Notes: generated from the sequence alone by a model not told the origin. A stretch of DNA of 64,000 nt from Cyanobacteria bacterium FACHB-DQ100 (GCA_014695195.1 JACJNW010000034.1:62001-126000), one strand, 5' to 3'; numbered from the stretch's first letter, positions 40,324 to 49,689 are shown. Numbers and translations are program-made.

Positions 40324-40907
40324 GGTTTTTTTGGTTTCAGGTTGTGTTTCTCTAAGTACAGCGTTAGCATTTCCGATAACAATTTCGCTTGTGCTTGGTA
40401 ATCAATCTTTCGATGTCCATAAAGTTCTTGCAGTAATAATCCATCAACAACGCTCATCATGAAGAGCAAGATTTGTGGATTATCAATTCCAAGCATTTCA
40501 GACATGATCTTTTCAGCTTGGTCACAAATCCGTCTGAAGACTTCGCTGACTTCTTTTCCTTCTCGTTGCTGATGTTGGTAAAAGTCTGCCATCAGCAATG
40601 TTTGTTTTAGAAAGTAGTCTCGATGCTCCTCAAATATTGCAAATGCAGCCTGAGTTTGCTCTGCAAGGTCCTTTCCTTCTAACCGAGTCGAAAAATTGCG
40701 AATATCTAACTCAGATAGTTCTTTTAGTAACTGCTCGAATAATGCCTCCTTACTCGGAAAGTAGTGATACAGCGTTCCAGTCGAAACACCTAACCCTTGA
40801 GCAATTTGCCGCATTGTGATCGCGGCATATCCTTTCTCTGCAAACAGATCAAACGACTTAACTAACAGTTCCTTGCGATAGCGATCGTGGTCAACAACCT
40901 TAGGCAT
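40320..40907 (-). CDS. TetR-family repressor of the export operon
   Basis: The 195-residue protein has an N-terminal helix-turn-helix (YAAITMRQIAQGLGVSTGTL, then YHYFPSKEALFEQLL) and a helical ligand-binding domain. As first gene of the operon with a perfect palindrome 15 bases before its start, it most likely represses itself and the devB-GNAT-DUF5367-devCA genes until an inducing ligand binds. The inducer is unknown. Confidence 0.9.
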   Translation of the reverse strand: MPKVVDHDRYRKELLVKSFDLFAEKGYAAITMRQIAQGLGVSTGTLYHYFPSKEALFEQLLKELSELDIRNFSTRLEGKDLAEQTQAAFAIFEEHRDYFLKQTLLMADFYQHQQREGKEVSEVFRRICDQAEKIMSEMLGIDNPQILLFMMSVVDGLLLQELYGHRKIDYQAQAKLLSEMLTLYLEKHNLKPKKP

Positions 40908-40921
40908 ACAGGTGAATTCAG

Positions 40922-40939
40922 ATATCGAACATTCGATAT
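40922..40939. promoter_or_regulatory. Putative TetR operator, site 1
   Basis: ATATCGAACATTCGATAT is a perfect 18-bp palindrome 15 bases upstream of the TetR gene. It is the best candidate autoregulatory operator. Confidence 0.7.
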
Positions 40940-41019
40940 ATTTTACTGGTTAAACATTGAGAAACCCCCGATGTCTTCTGCAATTGTTCTTTGACGATCC
41001 TTGCTCGATCGTTCTATTT

Positions 41020-41038
41020 ATATCGAACGCTTGTTATA
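41020..41038. promoter_or_regulatory. Putative TetR operator, site 2
   Basis: ATATCGAACGCTTGTTATA is an imperfect copy of the site 1 palindrome, 80 bp further upstream. It lies in the divergent region between the TetR gene and the hpnJ-like gene, so it could also affect the latter. Confidence 0.5.
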
Positions 41039-41206
41039 AATTCTGTCTCATAAATTTCTGTTTGTAAACCCCCTTTAGAAAATTGTTTGAGATGCAGTTT
41101 GCATCTTCTTTAGGCGATCGCTCCTAAATCCGCTCGAAGATTGCTCAAGTCAAAAGATTCGCTTACTATTCTCGATAGTGTGATCAACTTGAGGTGCGAA
41201 GCGGCG

Positions 41207-42652
41207 ATGAAAAAAACTTTATTTCTTAGTCCACCTTCCTTTGATGGGTTTGATGGCGGTGCAGGTGCCCGGTATCAAGCAAAGCGAGAAATCACTTCAT
41301 TTTGGTACCCAACCTGGCTCGCTCAGCCTGCTGCTCTCGTTCCAGAAAGCCGTCTTGTAGATGCACCCCCTCATCATCAAACGCTTGAGGATATCTTAGC
41401 GATCGCTAAAGACTACGAACTGGTGATCATGCACACCAGCACGCCAACACTTGCAAATGATGCTAAAGTTGCTGCCGCGATCAAAGCACAAAATCCTGGC
41501 ACTCAAGTCGGACTGATTGGCGCTCATGTTGCCGTGTTACCAGAGCCAACGTTAGAGCAGCACCCGATTATTGATTTTGTCTGTCGGCATGAGTTCGACT
41601 ACACCTGCAAAGAACTCGCAGAAGGGAAACCTTGGGATCAGATTGATGGTCTGAGCTATCGGGATCAATTTGGCACGATTCACCACAACAAAGATCGCGC
41701 CCTGATTCACGATTGGGATCAGATGCCGAGTGTTCTCCCGACTTACGATCGTGATCTCGATATCAACAAATACTTCATCGGCTATCTGCTACATCCTTAC
41801 ATTTCTTTCTATACGGGTCGCGGTTGTCCTGCAAAATGCTCGTTCTGTCTTTGGCCTCAAACGATCGGCGGACATCAATACCGCGCTAAGAGTCCTGATG
41901 TCGTTGGGCGGGAAATGGAGGAAGCGAAAGCAATTTTTGGCGATCGTGTGCGCGAATACATGTTTGATGACGATACCTTCACCATTGACAAGCATCGAGC
42001 GATCGCGATTAGCGAACATATGAAGCGCTTGAAGCTGACTTGGAGCTGTAACGCTCGTGCAAATCTCGACTACGACACCTTGAAGCAACTCCGAGACAAT
42101 GGTTTACGGTTGCTGCTGGTTGGATTTGAGTCAGGTAATCAAGAGATTCTCAATAATATCCGCAAAGGTGTGAAGCTCGAAGTCGCAAAACAATTTATGA
42201 AAAATTGCCACGACTTAGGCATTACTGTACACGGCACATTCATTATCGGGCTGCCGATCGAAACGCCTGAAACAGTCGAAGAAACGATTCGATTTGCTTG
42301 TGAAATCAATCCGCATACAATTCAAGTGTCGATCGCAGCTCCATATCCGGGGACTGAACTGTTTGCCCAAGCGCAAGCGAACGGCTGGTTCAGCGATGCC
42401 GCAATGGTGACGGATTCAGGCATTCAAACTTCAACTTTGCATTATCCCTCGCTGTCGAGTGCAGACATTGAAGCTGCGGTCGAGCAGATGTATCGTCGCT
42501 TCTATTTTCGACCGAAAGCAATCGTCCCGATTGTGCGGGAAATGCTGAGCGATCGCCAAATGCTGATTCGACGCTTACGAGAAGGTCGTGAATTCTTTGA
42601 TTATCTGAAAGAGCGTCGTGCCCAAGCTCAGAAGCAGTCTGTGCATTCTTGA
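41207..42652 (+). CDS. hpnJ: HpnJ-like B12-binding radical SAM protein
   Basis: The 481-residue protein has an N-terminal cobalamin-binding domain (ELVIMHTSTPTL, QVGLIGAHVAVLPE) and a radical SAM core with the cluster motif GRGCPAKCSFCLWPQ (C-x3-C-x2-C). The start MKKTLFLSPPSFDGFDGGAG is characteristic of HpnJ, which acts in side-chain maturation of hopanoids (bacteriohopanetetrol cyclitol ether). No other hopanoid gene is next to it. The frame is open 22 codons upstream of the chosen ATG. Confidence 0.82.
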   Translation: MKKTLFLSPPSFDGFDGGAGARYQAKREITSFWYPTWLAQPAALVPESRLVDAPPHHQTLEDILAIAKDYELVIMHTSTPTLANDAKVAAAIKAQNPGTQVGLIGAHVAVLPEPTLEQHPIIDFVCRHEFDYTCKELAEGKPWDQIDGLSYRDQFGTIHHNKDRALIHDWDQMPSVLPTYDRDLDINKYFIGYLLHPYISFYTGRGCPAKCSFCLWPQTIGGHQYRAKSPDVVGREMEEAKAIFGDRVREYMFDDDTFTIDKHRAIAISEHMKRLKLTWSCNARANLDYDTLKQLRDNGLRLLLVGFESGNQEILNNIRKGVKLEVAKQFMKNCHDLGITVHGTFIIGLPIETPETVEETIRFACEINPHTIQVSIAAPYPGTELFAQAQANGWFSDAAMVTDSGIQTSTLHYPSLSSADIEAAVEQMYRRFYFRPKAIVPIVREMLSDRQMLIRRLREGREFFDYLKERRAQAQKQSVHS

Positions 42653-42665
42653 GAGCCGCTCTCAC

Positions 42666-43682
42666 CTAAATCGAGTAGTACAGCGGGAAGGACTTCGCGT
42701 CTTTGGGTTTGACATAAACGCGCTGATCGGGCGAAAGATTCAACTCATCAAAACGATCGCGGGTTAAATGCGCCGTCACCACTTGACCATCATCGAGCGT
42801 CAATTCTGCCTGAATTTCCCAACCTAAGTGAATTAATCGCGTGACTCGTGCGGAAACCGTCGAACCATTCGGAGACGTTTCTACAACGACATCATGCGGA
42901 CGCAAGAACATTTCAGGATGTGCGGAGTCAAAGCCGTTATTTTGGAAAATTCGCGACGAACTTGGCAACACATTCACAGGGCCAATAAAGCTCATCACAA
43001 ACGCAGTTGCCGGATGATCATAAACATTCGCAGGCGTTCCGATTTGCTCAACCTTGCCTTTATTCATCACGACGATTTCGTCTGCGACTTCCATCGCTTC
43101 TTCTTGATCGTGCGTCACAAATACGGTCGTGACATGGACTTCATCGTGCAATCGTCGCAGCCAAGCCCGCAAATCTTTCCGCACTTTGGCATCGAGCGCT
43201 CCGAACGGTTCATCGAGCAATAACACTTTCGGCTCGACGGCTAGAGCGCGAGCCAGGGCGATTCGTTGCCGTTGACCGCCAGAGAGTTGAGACGGATAGC
43301 GATCGCCCATTCCCCCTAACTGCACCAAATCCAGCAGCTCCTCGACTCGCTTTTTCGCTTTATCAGGAGGATACTTGCGAATCTCCATGCCGAAGGCGAT
43401 GTTTTTCCGTACAGTCAGATGCTTGAACAGGGCGTAATGCTGGAACACAAAGCCAATGTTGCGGTCTTGGACGCTGCGATCGGTGGCATCTTCGCCGGTG
43501 AGAAAAATCCGACCGGAATCCGGACTTTCTAAGCCTGAGATCAAGCGTAACAGCGTCGATTTACCTGACCCTGACGGGCCTAACAGCGCCACCAGCGAAC
43601 CACTCTTAATTTCTAAACTGACTTGATCGACCGCTTGAAAGCTCCCAAAGCGTTTAGAAACGTCCTGTACTACGATACCCAC
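42666..43682 (-). CDS. cysA: Sulfate/thiosulfate ABC importer ATPase
   Basis: The 338-residue ATPase has Walker [10 protein letters not shown], signature LSGGQRQR, Walker [16 protein letters not shown] and the His switch VTHDQEE, followed by a C-terminal TOBE regulatory domain ([16 protein letters not shown]). The [17 protein letters not shown] stretch and GPVNVLPSS region match CysA. Start is a GTG with GAGG eight bases before it. The CysT/CysW permeases and sulfate-binding protein are not here. Confidence 0.87.
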   Translation of the reverse strand: MGIVVQDVSKRFGSFQAVDQVSLEIKSGSLVALLGPSGSGKSTLLRLISGLESPDSGRIFLTGEDATDRSVQDRNIGFVFQHYALFKHLTVRKNIAFGMEIRKYPPDKAKKRVEELLDLVQLGGMGDRYPSQLSGGQRQRIALARALAVEPKVLLLDEPFGALDAKVRKDLRAWLRRLHDEVHVTTVFVTHDQEEAMEVADEIVVMNKGKVEQIGTPANVYDHPATAFVMSFIGPVNVLPSSSRIFQNNGFDSAHPEMFLRPHDVVVETSPNGSTVSARVTRLIHLGWEIQAELTLDDGQVVTAHLTRDRFDELNLSPDQRVYVKPKDAKSFPLYYSI

Positions 43683-43826
43683 AGCAATGACCTCAAGGAA
43701 TCCCGGTTTTCCGACAAGATTACTGTAGTTTTATAGCATAAAGCTGCGATCGTTTTCTAAGACCTCGCAAAATTAAAAAGGTATCTCCGATGAGACACCC
43801 TGAATTGTGTTTAAATCCAAACTTGT

Positions 43827-44402
43827 TTAGCGCGCGTTCTGGCTCTCGCTGTGTGCTGGGGAGAGCGTCGCCTGCGGAATCGAAGCTGCGGTGATGCTGG
43901 ACTGCGCGGACGGCATTTCTCCCCCGGCGCGGATTTGCCGCATCAAGCTTGCCATCTCGATCGCGCTCATAGCGTATTCCCAACCGAGATTGCTCTTGAT
44001 TCCAGCGCGTTCGATCGCTTGCTGCATCGTATCCGTGGTCAGCACTCCAAAAATCACCGGAACGCCCGTCTGAAATCCTGCCGCCGCGATTCCTTTCGAG
44101 ACTTCTGCCGAAACATGATCAAAGTGAGGCGTTTGTCCTTTAATCACCGCACCGAGACAAATGACTGCATCGTAGCGACCGGAGAGCGCAAATTGACGCG
44201 CCACCAGTGGCACCTCAAACGCGCCCGGAACCCAAGCATAATCGACTTGCGTTCCCTGGGGATTAACATCAATGCCATGACGCTTCAGACAATCTTGACA
44301 AGCTTCGAGCAAGCGCGTTGTCACCAAATCATTAAAGCGACCGACCACGATCGCAAACCGTAGCGACTCACTCTGAGCGAACGTTCCTTCAAAAATAGTC
44401 AT
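43827..44402 (-). CDS. ribH: 6,7-dimethyl-8-ribityllumazine synthase
   Basis: RibH makes lumazine, the direct precursor of riboflavin, and assembles into hollow capsids. The 191-residue product has [19 protein letters not shown], the [11 protein letters not shown] site, [16 protein letters not shown] with the catalytic His, and [16 protein letters not shown]. The last 35 residues, rich in Ser, Ala and Gln, extend beyond the usual family end. The neighbour psbZ is also found next to ribH in other cyanobacteria. Confidence 0.95.
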   Translation of the reverse strand: MTIFEGTFAQSESLRFAIVVGRFNDLVTTRLLEACQDCLKRHGIDVNPQGTQVDYAWVPGAFEVPLVARQFALSGRYDAVICLGAVIKGQTPHFDHVSAEVSKGIAAAGFQTGVPVIFGVLTTDTMQQAIERAGIKSNLGWEYAMSAIEMASLMRQIRAGGEMPSAQSSITAASIPQATLSPAHSESQNAR

Positions 44403-44515
44403 TGTTTTAGTCCGAGTCCCAAGACGCGATAGCTACGCAGTCATTACAACACTCTACAGAATGAACTGAAAAAACTGGGGATGAAGCTTGAATTCTTCCC
44501 CAGTTGATGCAGAAC

Positions 44516-44704
44516 TCAGGTCACAAGATAATTTAAAACGCCGACCGTAATCACTAGAATGAACCAGATGCCCGAACCAAGATAAAGCAATTTCTTGGAG
44601 GTATCCCAGTTTTGCGGCGTTGCATAAGCGACCGGAACGCCAACGACCATCACAAACGAGAATAGAACCAGTGCCAACAGCGCTAGCTGGAAAATAAAGG
44701 TCAT
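44516..44704 (-). CDS. psbZ: Photosystem II protein Z
   Basis: The 62-residue protein has two membrane helices with the invariant PsbZ (Ycf9) sequence: [20 protein letters not shown] between the helices and [19 protein letters not shown] at the end. PsbZ sits at the outer edge of photosystem II near CP43 and PsbK. Confidence 0.96.
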   Translation of the reverse strand: MTFIFQLALLALVLFSFVMVVGVPVAYATPQNWDTSKKLLYLGSGIWFILVITVGVLNYLVT

Positions 44705-44803
44705 GTGTCTCTCCCTAAAACAGCGTTTTTAGTGTCTCAATGTTCTTAAGACGCGATCGAAAGTCCTGAATAGTACGTTATCAGAAAAGGCGGACGCGAT
44801 TCT

Positions 44804-46531
44804 ATGCCTCATATCAATCCAGAGCAATCTGCCCGCGAGTTGATGTCGTCGCCGGTGCGGACGATTCGACCGGAGACGACGATCGAGGAGGCACAAAAGC
44901 TGCTGCTGCGCTACGGACATTCGGGATTGCCGATCGTCGAGGGCGATCGATTGGTGGGGATCGTTTCACGACGGGATGTGGAGTTGGCGGCGCATCACGG
45001 GTTGAAGCAGGTGCCTGTGGAGAAGGTGATGGTGACGCAGGTAAGAACGATCGCGCCTGATACGCCGATGTCCCAGATTCAAGCGTTGATGGGAACGTAT
45101 GATATCGGGCGGCTTCCGGTGATCGATCGCGGGCAATTAGTGGGGATTGTGACGCGAACTGATGTGCTGCGACAGATTCAAGCTGCGCCGAAATTGCTGC
45201 AATTAGAGCGGCTGGCGGTGCCGTTTCAGAAAATTTTGACGATCGCGGCTCAAGCGGCTGAAGCGCGGGGATGGCATCTTTATCTAGTCGGGGGTGCGGT
45301 GCGGGATTTGCTTCTTGCTGATCCGGATGCTGAAGTCAGTTTGAGCGATATTGATATGGTGGTGGATGGGTTTCATCGATCGGCGGATGTGGGGGCGGGA
45401 GTTGAGTTAGCGAAAGCACTTCAGGCGATTTACCCGCAAGCCCGACTGGAGATTCACGGGAAGTTTCAAACGGCGGCGGTACTTTGGCACAATGATCTGG
45501 AGTTGGGTTCGCTGTGGATTGATATTGCTACAGCGCGGACTGAATTTTATTTGTATCCAGCCGCCAATCCGGAGGTCGAATCGAGTTCAATTCGACAAGA
45601 TCTTTACCGTCGGGATTTTACGATCAATGCGTTGGCGTTGAGATTGACCGAGCCACGAACACGTACCCGTGCGCCAGAGGCATCGCAAGAACTTCTCGAT
45701 TTCTTTGGAGGTGTGGCGGATTTACGATCGAAACAAATTCGCGTTTTACATCCGAATAGTTTTATCGAAGATCCGACTCGAATTTATCGAGCCGTCCGGT
45801 TTGCGGTGCGGTTGGGATTTGAGATTGAGCCGCAAACGGAAATGTATATTCGTCATGCGATCGCATCCGGAGTTTATCAGTTTCGCAATCGTCCTGTTCC
45901 AGCGTTGCAAAGTCGGCTCAGGTCGGAACTGAAGTACATTTTGCAAGCGGCTTATTGGAAAGCGGCGATCCGAAAGTTAGCCGATCTCGATGCCTTGGTT
46001 TGCATTCATCCACACTTGAAGCTCGATCGCGAACTTTGGCGACAGTTGAAATGGGCGGATCGGTTCCAGCGATATGATTTTTCGATTCCGCATTGGCAAT
46101 TGTTATTAGAGGTGCTGATTGCGAGAATCGATGACCGCGCAATCGTTGCCCAAACGCTACAGCTACCGCAGGATGCGATTCAGCGATTAGCTCATCTCTG
46201 CGAAATTGAGCAAACGATCGGGCAAAAATTACCGCAGTGTGAGAAACCCAGTCAGATCGTGCAATTGTTGAAACCGTTTGATTCTGAAACGCTGGGATTA
46301 GTTGCGGCACGAGGAACGCGATCGCTGCGTCGATCAATCTGGCAATATTTCACGGTTTGGTTACAGGTGAAAGCACCGCTTGATGGTTCAGATCTAAAAG
46401 CGATCGGCTACAAACCCGGTAAACAGTTCAAATTGATGCTTGAAGAGTTGCTGAAGGCGACCTTGGACGGCGAGATTTGCGATCGCGCTACTGCCGAACA
46501 GTATCTAGCCGAACATTACCCGCTAAACTGA
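44804..46531 (+). CDS. CBS-domain tRNA nucleotidyltransferase/poly(A) polymerase family protein
   Basis: The 575-residue protein begins with two CBS domains (residues about 8-125, for example [19 protein letters not shown] and GIVSRRDV) and continues with a class II nucleotidyltransferase head from about 150: [11 protein letters not shown] and the metal site [10 protein letters not shown], then [13 protein letters not shown] and [20 protein letters not shown]. It adds CCA or part of it to tRNA 3' ends; CC-adding versus A-adding cannot be told by eye. The CBS pair suggests control by adenine nucleotides. hisIE follows 27 bases downstream. Confidence 0.9.
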   Translation: MPHINPEQSARELMSSPVRTIRPETTIEEAQKLLLRYGHSGLPIVEGDRLVGIVSRRDVELAAHHGLKQVPVEKVMVTQVRTIAPDTPMSQIQALMGTYDIGRLPVIDRGQLVGIVTRTDVLRQIQAAPKLLQLERLAVPFQKILTIAAQAAEARGWHLYLVGGAVRDLLLADPDAEVSLSDIDMVVDGFHRSADVGAGVELAKALQAIYPQARLEIHGKFQTAAVLWHNDLELGSLWIDIATARTEFYLYPAANPEVESSSIRQDLYRRDFTINALALRLTEPRTRTRAPEASQELLDFFGGVADLRSKQIRVLHPNSFIEDPTRIYRAVRFAVRLGFEIEPQTEMYIRHAIASGVYQFRNRPVPALQSRLRSELKYILQAAYWKAAIRKLADLDALVCIHPHLKLDRELWRQLKWADRFQRYDFSIPHWQLLLEVLIARIDDRAIVAQTLQLPQDAIQRLAHLCEIEQTIGQKLPQCEKPSQIVQLLKPFDSETLGLVAARGTRSLRRSIWQYFTVWLQVKAPLDGSDLKAIGYKPGKQFKLMLEELLKATLDGEICDRATAEQYLAEHYPLN

Positions 46532-46558
46532 AAAATGCCCTGATTGCACAACTCCTTT

Positions 46559-47194
46559 ATGGCTCCGATTTTTGCTGATTCAATTCCCACCGATGCAATT
46601 CGATACGACGATCGTGGTTTAGTGCCTGCGATCGTTCAAGACTACCTCGATGGCACCGTGTTAATGATGGCGTGGATGAATCAGGAATCTTTGCAGAAAA
46701 CGCTTTCTACGGGAGAGACTTGGTTTTGGAGTCGATCGCGCCAAGAGTTCTGGCACAAAGGCGCAACCTCAGGACACACGCAAAAGGTGAAAGCGATTCG
46801 ATACGACTGTGATAGTGATGCGCTACTCGTCACGGTTGAGCAAATCGGGGATATTGCTTGTCACACCGGAGAGCGAAGCTGTTTTCATCAAGTCGATGGC
46901 AAGGTTACACCGCCGCCTGCGGATACGTTGTCGCAAGTGTTTGGGGTGGTGTGCGATCGTCGTGATAATCCAACTGAAGGATCTTACACTCGAACCTTAT
47001 TTGCAGGCGGGGATAACAAAATTCTCAAAAAGATCGGAGAAGAAGCGGCAGAAGTCGTGATGGCTTGTAAAGACGATGACAAAGAGGCGATCGCCGGAGA
47101 AGCCGCAGATTTGTTCTTCCATACGCTGGTGGCGCTGGCTCATCACAATGTCGATCTCAAAGCGGTGTATCGCAAGCTGCAAGAACGGCGATAA
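46559..47194 (+). CDS. hisIE: Bifunctional PRA-CH/PRA-PH histidine biosynthesis enzyme
   Basis: The 211-residue protein joins two steps of histidine synthesis: phosphoribosyl-AMP cyclohydrolase (residues about 10-120, with [19 protein letters not shown] and the zinc site Cys residues in YDCDSDALL and [12 protein letters not shown]) and phosphoribosyl-ATP pyrophosphohydrolase ([20 protein letters not shown]). A TTG 15 bases earlier is open, but the ATG at 46559 is preferred. A repeat element starts soon after the gene. Confidence 0.95.
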   Translation: MAPIFADSIPTDAIRYDDRGLVPAIVQDYLDGTVLMMAWMNQESLQKTLSTGETWFWSRSRQEFWHKGATSGHTQKVKAIRYDCDSDALLVTVEQIGDIACHTGERSCFHQVDGKVTPPPADTLSQVFGVVCDRRDNPTEGSYTRTLFAGGDNKILKKIGEEAAEVVMACKDDDKEAIAGEAADLFFHTLVALAHHNVDLKAVYRKLQERR

Positions 47195-47254
47195 CGTCAT
47201 TCGTCGGTCAGAGGTATTTCAGTTAAACACGCTCTACAGTTCTAATAAATGTGA

Positions 47255-47437
47255 GTTCGACACAAATTTTTGGCTACGTTTAGATCTGCGGGTTGCCCCC
47301 TAAGTCCCCCATTCTGGGGGACTTAGAGAACAGCAATGTCTCAGGCTGAGGAGTTCCCTAGCTTTCAAAGTCCCCCACGAGTGGGGGATTTAGGGGGCAC
47401 GACCGAGCAGGAACGAAGCGAAGATATCCGTCGAACT
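47255..47437. repeat. MITE-like palindromic repeat, upstream of the rhodopsin gene
   Basis: The element carries GCCCCCTAAGTCCCCC, a hairpin around CCCCCATTCTGGGGG, and CCCCCACGAGTGGGGG with GATTTAGGGGGC. The outer ends, GTTCGACACAAATTTT at the left and AAGATATCCGTCGAAC at the right, are related inverted repeats. It ends 33 bases before the rhodopsin ATG and shares its right end, inverted, with the left end of the copy at 50192. Confidence 0.7.
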
Positions 47438-47470
47438 GATGTTGATAAACCATTCTCAGAGTAGGGCGCA

Positions 47471-48181
47471 ATGACACAACAAGCATGGCTGTGGCTCGGT
47501 TGTCTCAGTATGACCGCAGGAGCAATCTTTTTCGGATTTGGAGCAGAACGAGCGAAAAACGATCGCTGGCAAATCGTTTATGTGCTGAACTTCTTTATCT
47601 GCGCGATCGCAGCAGTGCTATATCTCGCAATGACGCAGCGCCAAGGGTTTAATGTGATCTTCGATCGTCCCACTTTTTGGGTGCGCTATATCACCTGGAC
47701 ATTCTCGACTCCGTTGACGCTCGTGTTACTGAGCTATTTGGGCAAAACGAAACCGATTATTCTCGCCAGCATGATCGGGGCGGATGTGTTGATGATTGCG
47801 ACGGGGTTTGTGGCGGCGATTTCGCCGAAGCCGATTACAAATCTTTGGTATATCGTCAGTTGTGGTTTTTATTTGGGACTGGCGTATTTATTGTTGAAGC
47901 ATTATCGTAATCAAGCGATCGACACTTATCCACGATCGAAGTCTGTGTTTAACCGCTTGCTTACCGTACATTTAGTCATTTGGTCGCTGTATCCGGTCGT
48001 GTGGATTCTTGCCAGAACTGGAATTAACGTCATCAACAGCACAACTGAGACGGCGTTTTATACCATTCTCGATGTCGCGGCAAAAGTGGGATTTGGATTT
48101 TTGGCGCTGAGTTCGTTGCAGAAATTAGAGCAGGCGGACGTGAGACAGACGGAGTTCGATCGTGTTGAGATGTCGCGTTAA
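47471..48181 (+). CDS. Microbial rhodopsin, probable light-driven anion (chloride) pump
   Basis: The 236-residue protein is a seven-helix type I rhodopsin. Retinal would attach to K205 in LDVAAKVGFGF, with D201 as counter-ion partner; E193 and the aromatic pocket residues W76, W171, Y174 and W178 are kept. Helix C reads RYITWTFSTPLTLVL, so the three positions that are Asp85, Thr89 and Asp96 in bacteriorhodopsin are T75, S79 and L86. A Thr-Ser pair at the first two is the halorhodopsin pattern of chloride pumps. A proton pump is unlikely because both carboxylates are missing. No carotene oxygenase gene is adjacent. Confidence 0.92.
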   Translation: MTQQAWLWLGCLSMTAGAIFFGFGAERAKNDRWQIVYVLNFFICAIAAVLYLAMTQRQGFNVIFDRPTFWVRYITWTFSTPLTLVLLSYLGKTKPIILASMIGADVLMIATGFVAAISPKPITNLWYIVSCGFYLGLAYLLLKHYRNQAIDTYPRSKSVFNRLLTVHLVIWSLYPVVWILARTGINVINSTTETAFYTILDVAAKVGFGFLALSSLQKLEQADVRQTEFDRVEMSR

Positions 48182-48203
48182 CGTGAGTTCGATAGAGCTT
48201 CTC

Positions 48204-48363
48204 ATACCGAATCAATTTATTAATGTGACAGATTCTTCGCCCCCTAAATCCCCCATACTGGGGGACTTTGAGAACCCGAAACAGATTTAGGCTTGAAGTC
48301 CCCCACTCGTGGGGGATTTAGGGGGCTTCCAAGATCTGTCGCACTCAAAAATCAATTGGGTAT
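48204..48363. repeat. MITE-like element of about 160 bp, downstream of the rhodopsin gene
   Basis: Imperfect terminal inverted repeats of about 30 bp (ATACCGAATCAATTTATTAA at the left, TTTTTGAGTGCGACAG in reverse at the right) enclose two hairpins built on CCCCCATACTGGGGG and CCCCCACTCGTGGGGG. It is nearly identical, in opposite orientation, to 57808-57966. No coding potential, as expected for a non-autonomous element. Confidence 0.8.
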
Positions 48364-48472
48364 CACGTCGTATTAGCGTCAAGGATGCTCAAGCGGCAGT
48401 TCGGGGGCAAGTTGAATTTGCGACTCGAAGAACTGCAAGCAACCTGCCACCCTCATCCCCGAAACAAACTGT

Positions 48473-49453
48473 CTACTTTGCCGCCACCGTTGCCAGCTTG
48501 CGCGGCTTGAAGCGTTTGATCAACGGACGAATGCCGAGCGACAGGAATCCCCAAATCGGTGTGAAGCCGAAGGGTACAGGAGTCGCGACCGCAAAGCGAG
48601 AAACGGAGTTATTACCGTGGTTTGCGACTAAGAGATCCCCATTGCTCGCGATCGCCATGCTAGCGGGTTGGTTTAAGCCAGTGAGAGTTTGCAGTAAAGT
48701 ACCACTGCTACTAAACCGCGTTACGGTACCGCCGCTAAAATTCGAGACCAACACATCGCCACTGCTGTCGATGACGATACCCCAAGGACCGCTGAAACCG
48801 GAGCCAAAGGTGCCCAGGGAGGTGCCAGCGCTGTTAAAGCGACTCACGCCGCCGCCAGCATTCGAGACCAACACATCGCCATTGCTGGCAACCGCAATGT
48901 CACGAGGAGCGCTGAAACCGGAGGCAAAGGTGCCCAGGGAGCCACCAGCGCTGTTAAAGCGACTCACGGTACCGCTATTGTTTGAGATGAACACATTACC
49001 ATTGCTGGCAAACGCGATGCCAGCAGGATTAGTGAAACCGGAGCCAAAGGTGCCCAGGGGGTTGCCAATGCTGTTAAAGCGACTCACGGTACTGCTGTTA
49101 TAATTCGCGACCAACACATCACCATTGCTGGCAACCGCAATGTCAAGAGGACCATTGAAACCGGAGCCAAAGGTGCCTAGGGAGGTACCTGTGCTGCTAA
49201 AGCGACTCACGGTACTGTTGCCAAAATTCGCGACCAACACATCACCATTGCTGGCAACTCCGATGCCATAAGAACGGTTGAGACCTGTTGCAAAAGTGGT
49301 GGGTATGGAAGCGTAAGAAAGCGCGATCGCAGATTCTGTTTGCATCGCACCTAACAGGATTGAACCTGCGATCGCTCCGACTCCCAGTTTTGCGATCGTC
49401 GATCGTCTTTTTGGAGATGGTGCGATCGTGGGGGCTGTTGTATTTATAGACAT
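48473..49453 (-). CDS. NHL-type six-bladed beta-propeller secreted protein with C-terminal sorting signal
   Basis: The 326-residue protein has a signal sequence (KLGVGAIAGSILLGAMQTES), six tandem repeats of about 39 residues with the pattern GDVLVANxxxxTVSRFNSxG, and a C-terminal anchor GFTPIWGFLSLGIRPLI followed by Lys/Arg. That tail resembles the PEP-CTERM-type signals (PFE-CTERM variant) cut by exosortase in cyanobacteria. The propeller probably binds carbohydrate or protein at the cell surface. The DNA repeats are highly similar, so the blade number may vary between strains. Confidence 0.8.
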   Translation of the reverse strand: MSINTTAPTIAPSPKRRSTIAKLGVGAIAGSILLGAMQTESAIALSYASIPTTFATGLNRSYGIGVASNGDVLVANFGNSTVSRFSSTGTSLGTFGSGFNGPLDIAVASNGDVLVANYNSSTVSRFNSIGNPLGTFGSGFTNPAGIAFASNGNVFISNNSGTVSRFNSAGGSLGTFASGFSAPRDIAVASNGDVLVSNAGGGVSRFNSAGTSLGTFGSGFSGPWGIVIDSSGDVLVSNFSGGTVTRFSSSGTLLQTLTGLNQPASMAIASNGDLLVANHGNNSVSRFAVATPVPFGFTPIWGFLSLGIRPLIKRFKPRKLATVAAK

Positions 49454-49689
49454 GTTTGCTCATCGTAGAGAACTCGCCACCCCTGCTCTGAGTAGCGACT
49501 ACTGCCATTTAAGCGAGATTTTGTTTCGCGACCTCTGTAAATCCGCGTAAGAATCGTATGGGTAAAAGAAAATATATACGGCTTCGGAGCGAAGCGCACC
49601 AAAGAAGCGATTTCAGGGTGTCTCACCCCTTCGACGATCGCTAATCAATTAAGCTACTTAGATATTAATCGAGTTCAAAAGTATTAAAT

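Noticed and set aside
43770-43800. Hairpin AGGTATCTCCGATGAGACACC between ribH and cysA
   Set aside because: The stem is short with a mismatch and lacks a T-run; not reported as a terminator.
47471-48181. Rhodopsin as a proton pump or xanthorhodopsin type
   Set aside because: The helix-C acceptor and donor carboxylates are both replaced (T75 and L86).
48309-49103. Plus-strand open frame of 264 codons
   Set aside because: It is the antisense of the NHL repeat gene plus part of a MITE; its repeats only mirror the propeller blades.
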